A stretch of DNA of 64,000 nucleotides, taken from JAWKVD01 sp041398225. Its GTDB lineage: Bacteria; Pseudomonadota; Alphaproteobacteria; Caulobacterales; Hyphomonadaceae. Below, piece after piece: positions 44,821 through 54,052 of the stretch. The position numbers were made by a program, and so were the translations under genes. Under the pieces are notes generated by a model that searched no databases, had not been told where the DNA came from, and was given only the letters and a program-made list of their open reading frames with translations. Positions within the stretch are counted from its first letter, which is position 1, and each line of letters starts with the position of its first letter. The stretch is taken from assembly GCA_041398225.1 (NCBI GenBank), contig JAWKVD010000016.1, forward strand, positions 1-64,000, given 5' to 3'.

Positions 44821-46189
44821 CGCGGATGCTCCCGACACGGCGGACGGCCTGACCATCCAAACGGGCTCGGGCGCACTCGTCGGCGAAGCGCTGGGCGGCG
44901 TTCGCGTCTTCAAGGGCGTACCATTCGCACAACCGCCTGTGGGCGAACTGCGCTGGCGTGCGCCGCAACCCGTGTCCTGGGAGGGAACCTACGAGGCCAA
45001 TGCGTTCAAACCCGCTTGCCTTCAGCGCGTCCGCGAAGACGGTGCGCCTAACGGAGGCGGCTACGCTGGACCGGTCAGCGAGGACTGTCTTTACCTCAAC
45101 ATCTGGGCGCCAGAGAACGCGCAACACGCGCCGATCATGGTCTTCCTGTTCGGTGGCGGCGGAGTCGTGGGCGCCGGCAGTGTCGCAACCTATGACGGCA
45201 CGGCGTTCGCACGCGACGGCGTCATTCTCGCCACCATCGATTATCGGCTGGGTGCGCTTGCCGGGTTCTCCCATCCCGCATTGACGGCCGAGGCGGAATC
45301 CAACGGCGAAGCGCACAGCAACTATCACCTGCTCGATGCGATCGCAGCGCTGCAGTGGATGAAGGACAACGCTGCGGCGTTTGGCGGCGATCCCGAGAAC
45401 ATCCTGCTGTTCGGAGAAAGCGCTGGGGCCACGATGACGGCGAACATCGCAACGTCGCCGCTGTCCAATGGGCTCTTTCAGAAGGCGATATTCGAATCGA
45501 CAGGATCACTCGCAACGCCCGCAACGCCGTTGGCAACTGCAGAGGAACGCGGCGTAGCATTTGCGACCGAACTGGGCCTCGATGGCTCCGAGGCAACGAC
45601 AGCGGAGCTCCGCACGCTTGACGCCGAGGCGATCATTTCAAGCCGCCTCTCCGGTCGTGGTCACCGGACGATCCTGGATGGGTCTGTGAAGGCGCAGTCG
45701 ATCGAGGACGCCTTCGCGACCGGAAACGAGAACCCTGTTCTCGTGATGCTGGGGACGAACTCGGACGAAGGACGGTTGCGCGGCACGCAGATCATCGCCG
45801 ACCACGCAATGGATGGCCTGCCGGTCTGGCAGTATTTTTTCGACTATGTCGCGCACGATCTCAGGGAAGCGAACCCGAACGGGGCGCCCCATGCAGGCGA
45901 ACTGCCTTTCGTGTTCGACACGCTGGATCTCTACCCGCGCGTGGAAACCAAGACTGACGAGGACCAGAAAGCCGCCGACCTCATTCACTCCTGCTGGATC
46001 GCCTTCGCCAAGGCTCCGATGGATGCAACCGAGCTGACCTGTGGCGATGGATTCCTCTGGCCGGCCCGTGCACCTGAGAACGACAAGGCCGTTGCGATTT
46101 TCCGGGTCGAACCTTCCCTGGGCAAGGCGGATGAACTTCGCTCCCCGCCCAACGGCGCTGAACCCGGCCCCACCAGCCGAGAGGGCTGA
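44753..46189 (+). CDS. Type-B carboxylesterase lipoprotein
   Basis: 478 residues from ATG 44753 with AGGAGA upstream. It has its own lipoprotein signal (STLLAGAAALTLAAC), which argues against the apparent fusion with the upstream hydrolase. Catalytic set: Ser in LFGESAGATMTA, Glu in GTNSDEGRLRG, His in GAPHAGELPFVFD; oxyanion region FLFGGGGVVGAG. It hydrolyses carboxylic esters on the periplasmic side. Third gene of the hydrolase operon and a distant paralogue of the 34.7-kb esterase. The C-terminus is short for the family. Confidence 0.85.
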   Translation: MIRISTLLAGAAALTLAACSAPDADAPDTADGLTIQTGSGALVGEALGGVRVFKGVPFAQPPVGELRWRAPQPVSWEGTYEANAFKPACLQRVREDGAPNGGGYAGPVSEDCLYLNIWAPENAQHAPIMVFLFGGGGVVGAGSVATYDGTAFARDGVILATIDYRLGALAGFSHPALTAEAESNGEAHSNYHLLDAIAALQWMKDNAAAFGGDPENILLFGESAGATMTANIATSPLSNGLFQKAIFESTGSLATPATPLATAEERGVAFATELGLDGSEATTAELRTLDAEAIISSRLSGRGHRTILDGSVKAQSIEDAFATGNENPVLVMLGTNSDEGRLRGTQIIADHAMDGLPVWQYFFDYVAHDLREANPNGAPHAGELPFVFDTLDLYPRVETKTDEDQKAADLIHSCWIAFAKAPMDATELTCGDGFLWPARAPENDKAVAIFRVEPSLGKADELRSPPNGAEPGPTSREG

Positions 46190-46396
46190 CTGGTCAGTCT
46201 CGGGCGCGTCGCCGCTGCGCGTCACGCCCGCGAACGTCAGCTGTTGGCCAATAGCCGCCCCCTGGCCGTTCGGTCGCGAACGGCTGTCTCCCTTTAAACT
46301 TGACATTCGATCGCTGCGTTCTGCACGTACGGTACGGTTATACCCTACGCGCTTTCGCAAGGTTCAATCGCTCCCTACTACCCATCGTACCGAACA

Positions 46397-47222
46397 GGGG
46401 ACTGTCACGCTAACTCACCGAGGGTGAGCTTCGCTCGCAGTCGACGGAAGTCACGCCGCCGTCGCTCGATTCCAGACGGATTCCGCCCGCGTTCGGAAAA
46501 TCCGCAGCGTATGTCGGCTGATGAGGTGTCGTTGATAGTCGAACGCATTGTAGATTGCTCCGTGGGTTTCCAAGAAGCGCTGCGCCGAGATCCACGACTT
46601 GAAGCCCAGCATCTTTCGTTCGCGTCGTCGGATGGGAAGGTGGGAATTCTCGGCGCGGTTGTTCTCCCGCAAGCGGCCCGATTGATGGCGGTCTCCCAGA
46701 CCAACAAGCGTAACGCAGCGCCATACGAGGGCAAACCGTCAGTGACGATCTTCTCAGGTTTGACCCGCTGGTTCCGAATAAGGCGCTTCAGCAGATTGAG
46801 AGCAGCGGTAGCGTCTCGCCGCTTCTGCACAACCAGATCAAGCACCTCGCCCTCATCATCCACGGCGCGCCAAATGTACATGCGCTCGCCGCCGATCTTC
46901 GAGACCATTTCATCCAAATGCCAGCGCGGCGAGGCAGGGAGTTTTTGCCGCCTCAGATTTTTCGCAATCAGAGGTCCGAACTTGATGGTCCAACAGCGGA
47001 TCGTCTCATAGCTCACCTCAATCCCGCGCCGGTTCAACAATTCCTCGACATCGCGAAAACTCAGCGTGAACCGGAAGTACAACCACACCGCATGTCGGAT
47101 GACATCTGGAGGGAAGCGGTGGCGCTTGAACGAAAGTCTCTGAATTCGCGCCATTTACTCCCCTTCCCCACCTGCTCATAGGCGAATAGCAGAGACCGTT
47201 TAGCGTTGAACTGACAGCGCCC
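46397..47222 (-). mobile_element. IS6-family insertion sequence
   Basis: About 826 bases. Related ends: GGGGACTGTCA at 46397 and, reversed, GGCGCTGTCA ending near 47219-47222. It carries one DDE transposase. No 8-base target duplication is visible. It separates the esterase operon from the LuxR-hydrolase gene. Confidence 0.65.
46451..47154 (-). pseudogene. IS6-family transposase, frameshifted
   Basis: The zinc-finger-like N-terminus and DDE core (FRFTLSFRDVEELLNRRGIEVS, SPRWHLDEMVSKIGGERMYIW, IVTDGLPSYGAALR) are followed, after one missing base near 46705, by GLGDRHQSGRLRENNRAENSH and RRRERKMLGFKS in another frame, ending at 46451. The uncorrected frame continues to 46405 in unrelated codons. 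It is close to the IS26/IS6 type and only this indel interrupts it. Confidence 0.75.
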
Positions 47223-47410
47223 TCGATTTCCCTCAACGTTGGCAAATTGCCGGCCGACAGTCGAAAATTCGCCGGAGGCTGATGTTTGAGGCGACAGGCG
47301 GGAACCGTCGATCAACAGATCTTTGACGCCATATGCAGGCTGGTGTTTGCCCGGTCGATCAATTCTGACACGATGATGGGTGACGACCCACCGATATACC
47401 GAGCGTGTGA

Positions 47411-49132
47411 ATGACCATGGCGCAATCACATCCCAGCCCCACTTTCCACGATGTCGTCGATACAGCTTACGAAATCGCTTCGGAACCGGCTCGGTTTGAC
47501 GATCTTCTGGATATCGCTCGCCGGTATCTGTTCGATCCGCCCAAAGGATCTCGAACAGATACATCGGTCAATGAAGTGACGGATCCTGCGCTCGAACGGC
47601 GCATGAACTTTCTCTCCGGCATGCTCGAACGCGAACTCAACGCGCCGGCCGGGGATGAGTCGCTGGCCTTCCATGCCCAACTCCGCATACGGCCATCCAA
47701 CTGGAGCGTGACCGGAAACGCCGCCGCGCAACGCCTGGTGGGGCGCAGCTTCCCATGCGAGCTGACAGATCTGCCGTTCGACTACGAAACCCAGAAAACG
47801 CTCCAGCGCGATCTTGCTCCGGGCGCCTCAACCCGCGACCTGCGCGACCGCGTCTTCCTGACGACGGTAGAAGGACCGGAAGTACGTTCGTGTTTGGCTC
47901 TTGTGCAGCGAGCTCCGGAGCGGGACGGGGACGTGATCGTTTCCATATCATACATTGACTGGTGCGAGCCTCTGCTGGGTCGGCTTCAGGAGGCGTTCAG
48001 TCTGACGGCAAGCGAACGTGAAGTGCTGGTTGGACACTTGAACAGAAACAGCCAGAAGGAGATTGCCGAGCAACGCGGCACATCGCTCGACACCGTAAAG
48101 GAACAATCCAAGTCGATTCTCAAAAAGACCGGCGTCGCACGGATGGCGGATGTGGTGCAGCTGTCGGCGAGCATCGCCTACCTGTTGCGCAATTTTCCCG
48201 ATGTCGACGCACATAGCGAAGCGCCGAGCCTGCGCATGTGGAAAACGCCTATTGATGGCGTCAACTACCTGGACATACCGGGCAAACGAACTCTCGGTTG
48301 GCGGAAGATCGGCGGCGGCGACAAGCCAGTTCTTTTCGTCCACGGTTTCATCCAGGGACCGTTCTTCTCCCGTGCCTTTGTTCGCGCGCTGGACGCACAT
48401 GACATGCATCTCATCTGCCCCTCGCGCCCGGGTTTTGGACAAACCAGTCCCAGTTGCTCGCGTGCCGGTTTCGAAAAGACGGTGATCGAAGACGCCCGCG
48501 CACTCGTTGACCATCTGGCTCTTCGGAAATTCGGGATCGCCACCCACCAGGGCGGCGTCAGCCACGCTTTCAGGATCGCTGCGGCGTTTGGCGATCGCGT
48601 CCAGGGTATGGTGATGATCGGCGCAGGCATACCGATCGATGAGTCGCGACACCTGAATTACATGAACATCATCACACGGCTGGCGGGGCTCGCTTGCAAG
48701 CGAGCGCCCTCCGTCATGTCCATGGTGATGAATCTTGGGCTGCCGGTCTACAAGCAGCGCGGCATTGAGTGGTTTCTGCGCGACTATCTGAAGGAGGCCT
48801 CGCCCCAGGACCAGTCCATTCTCGACGATCCAGAAGTGCTCAGGCTGGACGCATATGGTTGCTTTCACATCGTCGAGCAGGGAGCGGAAACCTGGATCCG
48901 CGACGGCGCCAGTGCGATGGCCGACTGGACCGCAAGCGTTGACGCCGTCACGGTTCCCAGGTTGTGGATTCAGGGCGAACTGGATCCAGTCATATCGCCA
49001 CAATCCGCCCGCGAATTTCTGTCTACCGGTTCACGAGGACAGCTTGAGGTCGCTTCAGGGGCCGGATTCAATATCCTGCATCAATCTCCGGACGAGATCG
49101 TAAGCCGGATGAGCAGCTTTCTCGATCTCTGA
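47411..49132 (+). CDS. LuxR-type HTH fused to an alpha/beta-hydrolase-like domain
   Basis: 573 residues. Residues 1-190 are unassigned, possibly sensory. Residues about 197-260 are a LuxR C-terminal HTH (FSLTASEREVLVGHLNRNSQ, then EIAEQRGTSLDTVKEQSKSI). Residues 285-573 are an alpha/beta hydrolase: FVHGFIQGPFFSR, GELDPVIS and a C-terminal His in NILHQSP. The nucleophile elbow reads ATHQGGVSH, so Gln380 replaces the serine. The hydrolase part may therefore be a ligand-binding sensor rather than an enzyme. A hairpin terminator follows the stop. Confidence 0.8.
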   Translation: MTMAQSHPSPTFHDVVDTAYEIASEPARFDDLLDIARRYLFDPPKGSRTDTSVNEVTDPALERRMNFLSGMLERELNAPAGDESLAFHAQLRIRPSNWSVTGNAAAQRLVGRSFPCELTDLPFDYETQKTLQRDLAPGASTRDLRDRVFLTTVEGPEVRSCLALVQRAPERDGDVIVSISYIDWCEPLLGRLQEAFSLTASEREVLVGHLNRNSQKEIAEQRGTSLDTVKEQSKSILKKTGVARMADVVQLSASIAYLLRNFPDVDAHSEAPSLRMWKTPIDGVNYLDIPGKRTLGWRKIGGGDKPVLFVHGFIQGPFFSRAFVRALDAHDMHLICPSRPGFGQTSPSCSRAGFEKTVIEDARALVDHLALRKFGIATHQGGVSHAFRIAAAFGDRVQGMVMIGAGIPIDESRHLNYMNIITRLAGLACKRAPSVMSMVMNLGLPVYKQRGIEWFLRDYLKEASPQDQSILDDPEVLRLDAYGCFHIVEQGAETWIRDGASAMADWTASVDAVTVPRLWIQGELDPVISPQSAREFLSTGSRGQLEVASGAGFNILHQSPDEIVSRMSSFLDL

Positions 49133-49148
49133 CCCCCCTTGAGGGGGG
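49133..49148 (+). terminator. Hairpin after the LuxR-hydrolase gene
   Basis: CCCCCC-TTGA-GGGGGG immediately after the TGA stop. A strong stem without a T-run, so termination is likely but not certain. Confidence 0.45.
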
Positions 49149-49218
49149 AGCGAAGTACCATCCCATCAGTCATCTTTCTCGCTCATTGCGAAATGAGGTC
49201 GATTCGGGAGTCGCCGTC

Positions 49219-50388
49219 ATGAAGAGTTCTGTCCTCAGATCCAGTCTGGCCGCGTTGGTGCTCGCCGTGTTTAGCGCACCCTCCTTCGCCGATAAGCTCT
49301 CAGACGCCATCGCTGCCTACAAGGCCGATGACTACACTGCGGCGCTGCCAGTGTTTCGGGAATTGGCGGCGGCTGGCGATGACGACGCCATGTGGTATCT
49401 TGGGCGCATGCACGACTTCGGACGCGGCGTCGAACAGTCCGACCAGGAAGCGTTCAACTGGTACAAGAAATCAGCTGATGCCGGCGATCGCGACGCCATG
49501 TGGGATCTCGGCGTCATGTACGAGCAAGGCCAGGGGCTCGACGAAGACCAGCAGAAGGCGTTCGAATGGTATCTGAAAGCCGCTGAGGAAGGTCATCTAC
49601 GGGCGATGGCTGAGGTTGGTGTGAGATACGAGAATGGCGAGGGCGTCCGCAAATCCGAGCGCAAGTCATTCGAATGGTACGAGCGCGGCGCTGAAGCCGG
49701 CGGCGCATTGGCCCAGGCCTATCTGGGCCTCGCATATGAGACCGGCACAGGCGTGCGCCAGTCATATGAAAATGCAGCGTACTGGTACGCCGAGGCCGCC
49801 GAACAGGGAGATGATGACGGGCAGGCATGGCTGGGAGAACTCTATGAGTCCGGCAACGGCGTCGAACAGGACCTCGACAAGGCGCGAGAGCTTTATGAGC
49901 TCGCCGCTGCGCAGGACAACAAATTCGCACAGACCAAGCTGGCGGAACTGTCTGCCGGATCGTCGTCCCACTCGTCCCCGGCAAGTGTGGACACGACGAA
50001 TGTCGATTTCGAATCGGTGTTGAGTACGGGCGAAGGGGCGTGGATCATTATCGCTGAACTCGTGAAGCAGAGCGACTGGGATCGCGCGCGTAAACTGGCT
50101 CTGGCAAACTCGGAGCGACACAATCACGCGCAATCGCAAGCCATCCTTGGCAGCATGTACGAGAGCGGCCTTGGCGTGCCGCGCGACTATGTCGAATCTG
50201 CGAAATGGTTCCGCCTCTCCGCTGAGAATGGATATGCGATGGGACAATTCAATCTCGCGGCCTTTCTGGTGGATGGAAGGCCGGGTGTCGAAAAAAACTT
50301 CGATGAAGCCGTCATGTGGTTCAGGAAGGCTGCGGCTCAGGGAAATGAGGCGGCCGCACAGACGCTCCGCGATATCGGAGCTGAGTAG
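49219..50388 (+). CDS. Exported Sel1-repeat protein 1
   Basis: 389 residues from ATG 49219. Signal peptide (LAALVLAVFSAPSFA). About seven Sel1-type repeats of roughly 36 residues (pattern A-x-x-x-LG-x-M-Y-x-x-G-x-GV), five before and two after a Ser-rich linker (SAGSSSHSSPAS, about residue 255). Sel1 repeats form a helical solenoid for protein binding. First of four consecutive exported-protein genes; its stop directly abuts the next ATG. Confidence 0.85.
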   Translation: MKSSVLRSSLAALVLAVFSAPSFADKLSDAIAAYKADDYTAALPVFRELAAAGDDDAMWYLGRMHDFGRGVEQSDQEAFNWYKKSADAGDRDAMWDLGVMYEQGQGLDEDQQKAFEWYLKAAEEGHLRAMAEVGVRYENGEGVRKSERKSFEWYERGAEAGGALAQAYLGLAYETGTGVRQSYENAAYWYAEAAEQGDDDGQAWLGELYESGNGVEQDLDKARELYELAAAQDNKFAQTKLAELSAGSSSHSSPASVDTTNVDFESVLSTGEGAWIIIAELVKQSDWDRARKLALANSERHNHAQSQAILGSMYESGLGVPRDYVESAKWFRLSAENGYAMGQFNLAAFLVDGRPGVEKNFDEAVMWFRKAAAQGNEAAAQTLRDIGAE

Positions 50389-52188
50389 ATGGGCCGCAAG
50401 GGCTTTCGGAGGCGCGTCATCGGGCTCGCAGTCCTCGCCGTTACGTCCGGCGCGAGCTTCGCCGCCCCGCCCTTCCAGGACGCGCTGAATGCATATGAGT
50501 CCGGAGATTACGCCGCCGCCTATGAGAGTTTTCTCTCGATGGCCCAGCAGGGTGATATGGACGCCGCCCTCAAGGTCGCGATCATGTCGGGCAATGGACA
50601 GGGCGCTGAAGCGTCAGCCATCCGCTCCGCCTACTGGTTCCGCAAAGCTGCGGAGGCCGGCGTCGCTGAGGCGCAATATTCGCTCGGCGACATGTACCGA
50701 GTCGGCGACGGCGTGGCCCAGTCCGATGAGGACGCCTTCGAATGGACGCGCAAGGCGGCCGAACAGGGACACGCGAAAGCCCAGAACGCGCTGGCGCTGT
50801 TTTACATAACCGGCGCCGGAACCTCACGGAACGACGTCAAGGCGCGGGAATGGTTCGAGCGCGCAGCGCTAAGGGGACACGGCGGCGCGGCGATGAACGC
50901 CGCCGCGATGCACGTCAGCGGTCAGGGGACGCCGGAATCGCTCGAAGCGGCCGAGCGCTATTTCCGGCTGGCTGCAATGGCCGGTGAAGCGCGTGGAAAG
51001 GAGGCGCTGGCGTCTCTTGGCGCGCCTCCCATCCGCCGCTTCGTCGCGGACAAGGTAGCCGAAGAGGCGTTCGCGTCCGGCAACTACGCCGCCGCTCTAG
51101 CGCGTTGGCAAGACAGCGCGCGACAGGGCGATCCTTCCGCCGAGAACGGGCTCGGCGCGCTGTATTTCGCCGGAAAAGGCGTTCCACAGTCTGACGAGGA
51201 AGCCTTTGCCTGGTTTACGCGCGCGGCCGACGATCTGTCTCCAGCGGGCGCAACTGCGCGCTTCAATCTCGCTTATATGCACCTTGAAAATCGCGCGCCA
51301 AATCCTTCCAACGACAGGGCGCTCGAACTGATCCAGCAGGCCGCCGAACTCGGCCACCCAGGCGCCCAGCTGCAGCTGGGAGGTCTCTACGCGGAAGGCC
51401 AAGGCATAGAAGCCAGCCCGGCCGCCAGCGTCTACTGGTTTCGGCAAGCAGCCCGCGAAGGTTATCCCGGCGCGCAGAATGCGCTCGGCTACGCCTACGC
51501 CAAGGGTGAAGGCGTCGAACGCGACATGTACGCCGCCTTCGACTGGTTCAAGCATTCTGCCGAACAGGGCAATCCCTATGCTCAAAGTTCGCTCGGCGCT
51601 TTCCATGAAGAAGGATGGGGCGGCGCATCCAAGTCCTATGAGGAAGCCATGCGCTACTATCGCATGGCGGCCGACCAGGGTCGCGCCTACGACCAGTGGC
51701 GCGTCGGCTACCTTTACTACTACGGCAAGGGCGCGCCGCAGGACTACGACGAGGCATTTTCGTGGTTCATGCGCGCCGCCGAACAGGGCGATGCGCAAGC
51801 GCAGTTCGAAATTGGCGCGATGTATGAGGAAGGGTTCAGCGCTGAGGCCGATGAGGCCGAGGCGTTGCGCTGGTACGAGGCGTCCGCCGCACAGGGCAAT
51901 GCCTGGGGGCGATGGGGCGTTCGCCACATCGGCGCTGTCACGCGCAAACGCCAGGCTGAGCGAAACTTCGAGGCGCTGGCGGCGTTCAGCGAAGACCTGC
52001 TCCAAGGTCGCATCCAGCAATACAATTCGCCGTCCTCGAACAGCTACGGCTACAACAGCTCGGCGCGGTCATCCTCATCAGGCGCTTCCTATTCAGACCC
52101 ATTCGGCGGCCTCAATCCGTGGAGCAGCGAGTACCAGACCAATCGCTGCATCTCGAGCCCGGTGTCCTGCTACCAGAACAGCTACTGA
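50389..52188 (+). CDS. Exported Sel1-repeat protein 2
   Basis: 599 residues. ATG immediately after the previous stop. Signal peptide (VIGLAVLAVTSGASFA), then about eleven Sel1 repeats, then a Ser/Tyr/Asn-rich tail (SPSSNSYGYNSSARSSSSG) with two cysteines near the end (RCISSPVSCYQ). It is probably a periplasmic scaffold. A duplication product of the neighbouring gene, judged by repeat style. Confidence 0.85.
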   Translation: MGRKGFRRRVIGLAVLAVTSGASFAAPPFQDALNAYESGDYAAAYESFLSMAQQGDMDAALKVAIMSGNGQGAEASAIRSAYWFRKAAEAGVAEAQYSLGDMYRVGDGVAQSDEDAFEWTRKAAEQGHAKAQNALALFYITGAGTSRNDVKAREWFERAALRGHGGAAMNAAAMHVSGQGTPESLEAAERYFRLAAMAGEARGKEALASLGAPPIRRFVADKVAEEAFASGNYAAALARWQDSARQGDPSAENGLGALYFAGKGVPQSDEEAFAWFTRAADDLSPAGATARFNLAYMHLENRAPNPSNDRALELIQQAAELGHPGAQLQLGGLYAEGQGIEASPAASVYWFRQAAREGYPGAQNALGYAYAKGEGVERDMYAAFDWFKHSAEQGNPYAQSSLGAFHEEGWGGASKSYEEAMRYYRMAADQGRAYDQWRVGYLYYYGKGAPQDYDEAFSWFMRAAEQGDAQAQFEIGAMYEEGFSAEADEAEALRWYEASAAQGNAWGRWGVRHIGAVTRKRQAERNFEALAAFSEDLLQGRIQQYNSPSSNSYGYNSSARSSSSGASYSDPFGGLNPWSSEYQTNRCISSPVSCYQNSY

Positions 52189-52222
52189 CCCCACTACAGT
52201 CGCCCTTTCAGGAGACCCGTTC

Positions 52223-52861
52223 ATGCAGAAACTCTCGTACGCCTTTGCCCTGTCCATCGCACTCGCTGCCTGCGGCGGACAGAACGTGTGGGTCGATCAA
52301 GAGCTTGCGGCCGTTCAGGAAGCCGCGATCAACGGTGACCAGGACGCCATGGAGGAACTTGAACGCCGCGTCCGCTCCACACTCGCTGAGATGGAAGATG
52401 CAGCCGAAGCCGGCGACCCCAAGGCTGAATTCGATCGCGCATTCGGGAGCGGCGACATGGCGAGAGTAGAGACCCTTGCAGACGCCGGAAACTCGTACGC
52501 ACAAACTCACATGGCCGGATCCATCGCCGGGCAATCTCCTTCAGACGAAGACAAGAGCCGCGCCCGCGCCTACCTTGAGGCTGCAGCCGCCCAGGACAAT
52601 CCCACGGCGATCTTCCTGATGTCGGAGGACTACCTCTCTTCCTCCAATCTCTACCCTGCCGACGAAGCCAAGGCCCTCGAACTCGGCGAGAGAGCCGCCA
52701 GCCTCGGCCACGCTGAAGCCATGTTCAAGACCGGAGTACGTTATCAATACGGGCTCGCGACTGCAGCGCAGGATAAGACCAAAGCGCGCGAATGGTTCAA
52801 CCAGGCTCTCGCGGCAGGTTACCGCGACGCCCAGCGCCAGCTTGATGAGCTGGGAGATTGA
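52223..52861 (+). CDS. Sel1-repeat lipoprotein
   Basis: 212 residues from ATG 52223, with AGGAGA upstream. Lipobox ALAAC at residues 13-17. The N-terminal part is helical and acidic. Two or three Sel1-like units follow (NPTAIFLMSEDYLSSSNLY, HAEAMFKTGVRYQYGLA). Probably lipid-anchored and part of the same assembly as the two larger Sel1 proteins. Confidence 0.8.
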   Translation: MQKLSYAFALSIALAACGGQNVWVDQELAAVQEAAINGDQDAMEELERRVRSTLAEMEDAAEAGDPKAEFDRAFGSGDMARVETLADAGNSYAQTHMAGSIAGQSPSDEDKSRARAYLEAAAAQDNPTAIFLMSEDYLSSSNLYPADEAKALELGERAASLGHAEAMFKTGVRYQYGLATAAQDKTKAREWFNQALAAGYRDAQRQLDELGD

Positions 52862-52866
52862 ACGCC

Positions 52867-53991
52867 ATGCAGAGAGTGGGGAGCAGCCTGGCCGCGTTTG
52901 CCGCCGCCTGTATCTTGTCGAGTGCGTCCACCGCCGCGCCCACCCCGCAAGAGGCTGATGCGCGCGCGCAATGGCAGCGCTTTGCGCAACTCTACAACGC
53001 CTACACTGCCATGAGCCTGGTCAATGAACGCTGCGGCTTCCTCACCACCGAAGAGCATGCATTCGCCAAGGCGCGCGCCAGCGATATGGCGCGGGATCTC
53101 ATCCGCGCAAATGCCCTGAACACTACACAGCACTACCAACAAATGTACGATCAGGTCGCGACCCACTCGGATCCGTGCGGCGAGCTTGTCCCATCGTATC
53201 TTGCCAGCCCCGCCTTGTCCGACCTCCGCAATGAAGTCCAGACCTACCTGCTCGCCTGGTCCATTGCAGGAATCCCGGACGATTGTAGCGAGTGGATCAC
53301 TGAAGAGCATACCCGCGCGGTGATGGCGCGCGGCGAATCCCTCGCAGAAACGCGCGGCGTCGACCCAAAGAAAATTCCACCAATCGCCGCCCTTGGCGAA
53401 CAAATCCGCCAGGATTGCGCAAACGGCGCCGTCACCGGCGCATCAGCGGCAGGCGCTCTCGCTGAAGGTCACCTGTTGCAGGCCAGAACCAGCGCGCTTG
53501 GTTACGACAACGCCGTCATGTTGGGCGTGGGTATTGTTGGCCTGCATGGCCGCGGCTCGATCGACGGCCTGCCCTGGGCGGCCGTGGCGTGGGAAAGGCA
53601 AGAGGAATTTGAGGCCGGCAGAGACAAACGCAAGGGCGATGGCGAGTCAGACTATCGTATCGGGTTTCTACAGGACGGGCGCTTCGCGCTCTGGATGCGT
53701 CTGACGAAAGACGCCGTACATGAACCGATCGGGCCGGCATCACGACATTTCGAATCCGGTGACTGGACACGCGCATCTGAGCTGGAGCCCGACACGTCAC
53801 AGCGCGTTTTTGTTCTCAGTGATGAAAAGTCCGAATTCCTGAAGGATACTCAGGACTATGACTTCCTGAACTTCAGACTCGTCCGGGAAGGCAGGAACAT
53901 CGCCGCCCCCGCCGATCTCTCCCTGAGGCAGCTGCAAACCGCCCTCGAGTACGCCAGCGCGCCCGAACCTTCAAAAGCGGCGCAACGATAA
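52867..53991 (+). CDS. Exported protein of unknown function
   Basis: About 374 residues from ATG 52867, five bases after the previous stop; a TTG at 52858 is an alternative start. Signal peptide ending SASTAA. The mature part has four conserved-looking cysteines (NERCGF, SDPCGEL, PDDCSEW, RQDCANG) in the first half. No known domain. Last gene of the Sel1 operon. Confidence 0.65.
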   Translation: MQRVGSSLAAFAAACILSSASTAAPTPQEADARAQWQRFAQLYNAYTAMSLVNERCGFLTTEEHAFAKARASDMARDLIRANALNTTQHYQQMYDQVATHSDPCGELVPSYLASPALSDLRNEVQTYLLAWSIAGIPDDCSEWITEEHTRAVMARGESLAETRGVDPKKIPPIAALGEQIRQDCANGAVTGASAAGALAEGHLLQARTSALGYDNAVMLGVGIVGLHGRGSIDGLPWAAVAWERQEEFEAGRDKRKGDGESDYRIGFLQDGRFALWMRLTKDAVHEPIGPASRHFESGDWTRASELEPDTSQRVFVLSDEKSEFLKDTQDYDFLNFRLVREGRNIAAPADLSLRQLQTALEYASAPEPSKAAQR

Positions 53992-54052
53992 CAGCCTTGC
54001 TGGCGCAGCAACCCGCCCTTCCCCGGCAACCCGATGTCGCTGGTTGTGATCC

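Noticed and set aside
47948..49003. 351-codon reverse frame
   Set aside because: Antisense to the LuxR-hydrolase gene; no domain.
51097..52020. 307-codon reverse frame
   Set aside because: Produced by the periodic codon use of the Sel1 repeats on the other strand.
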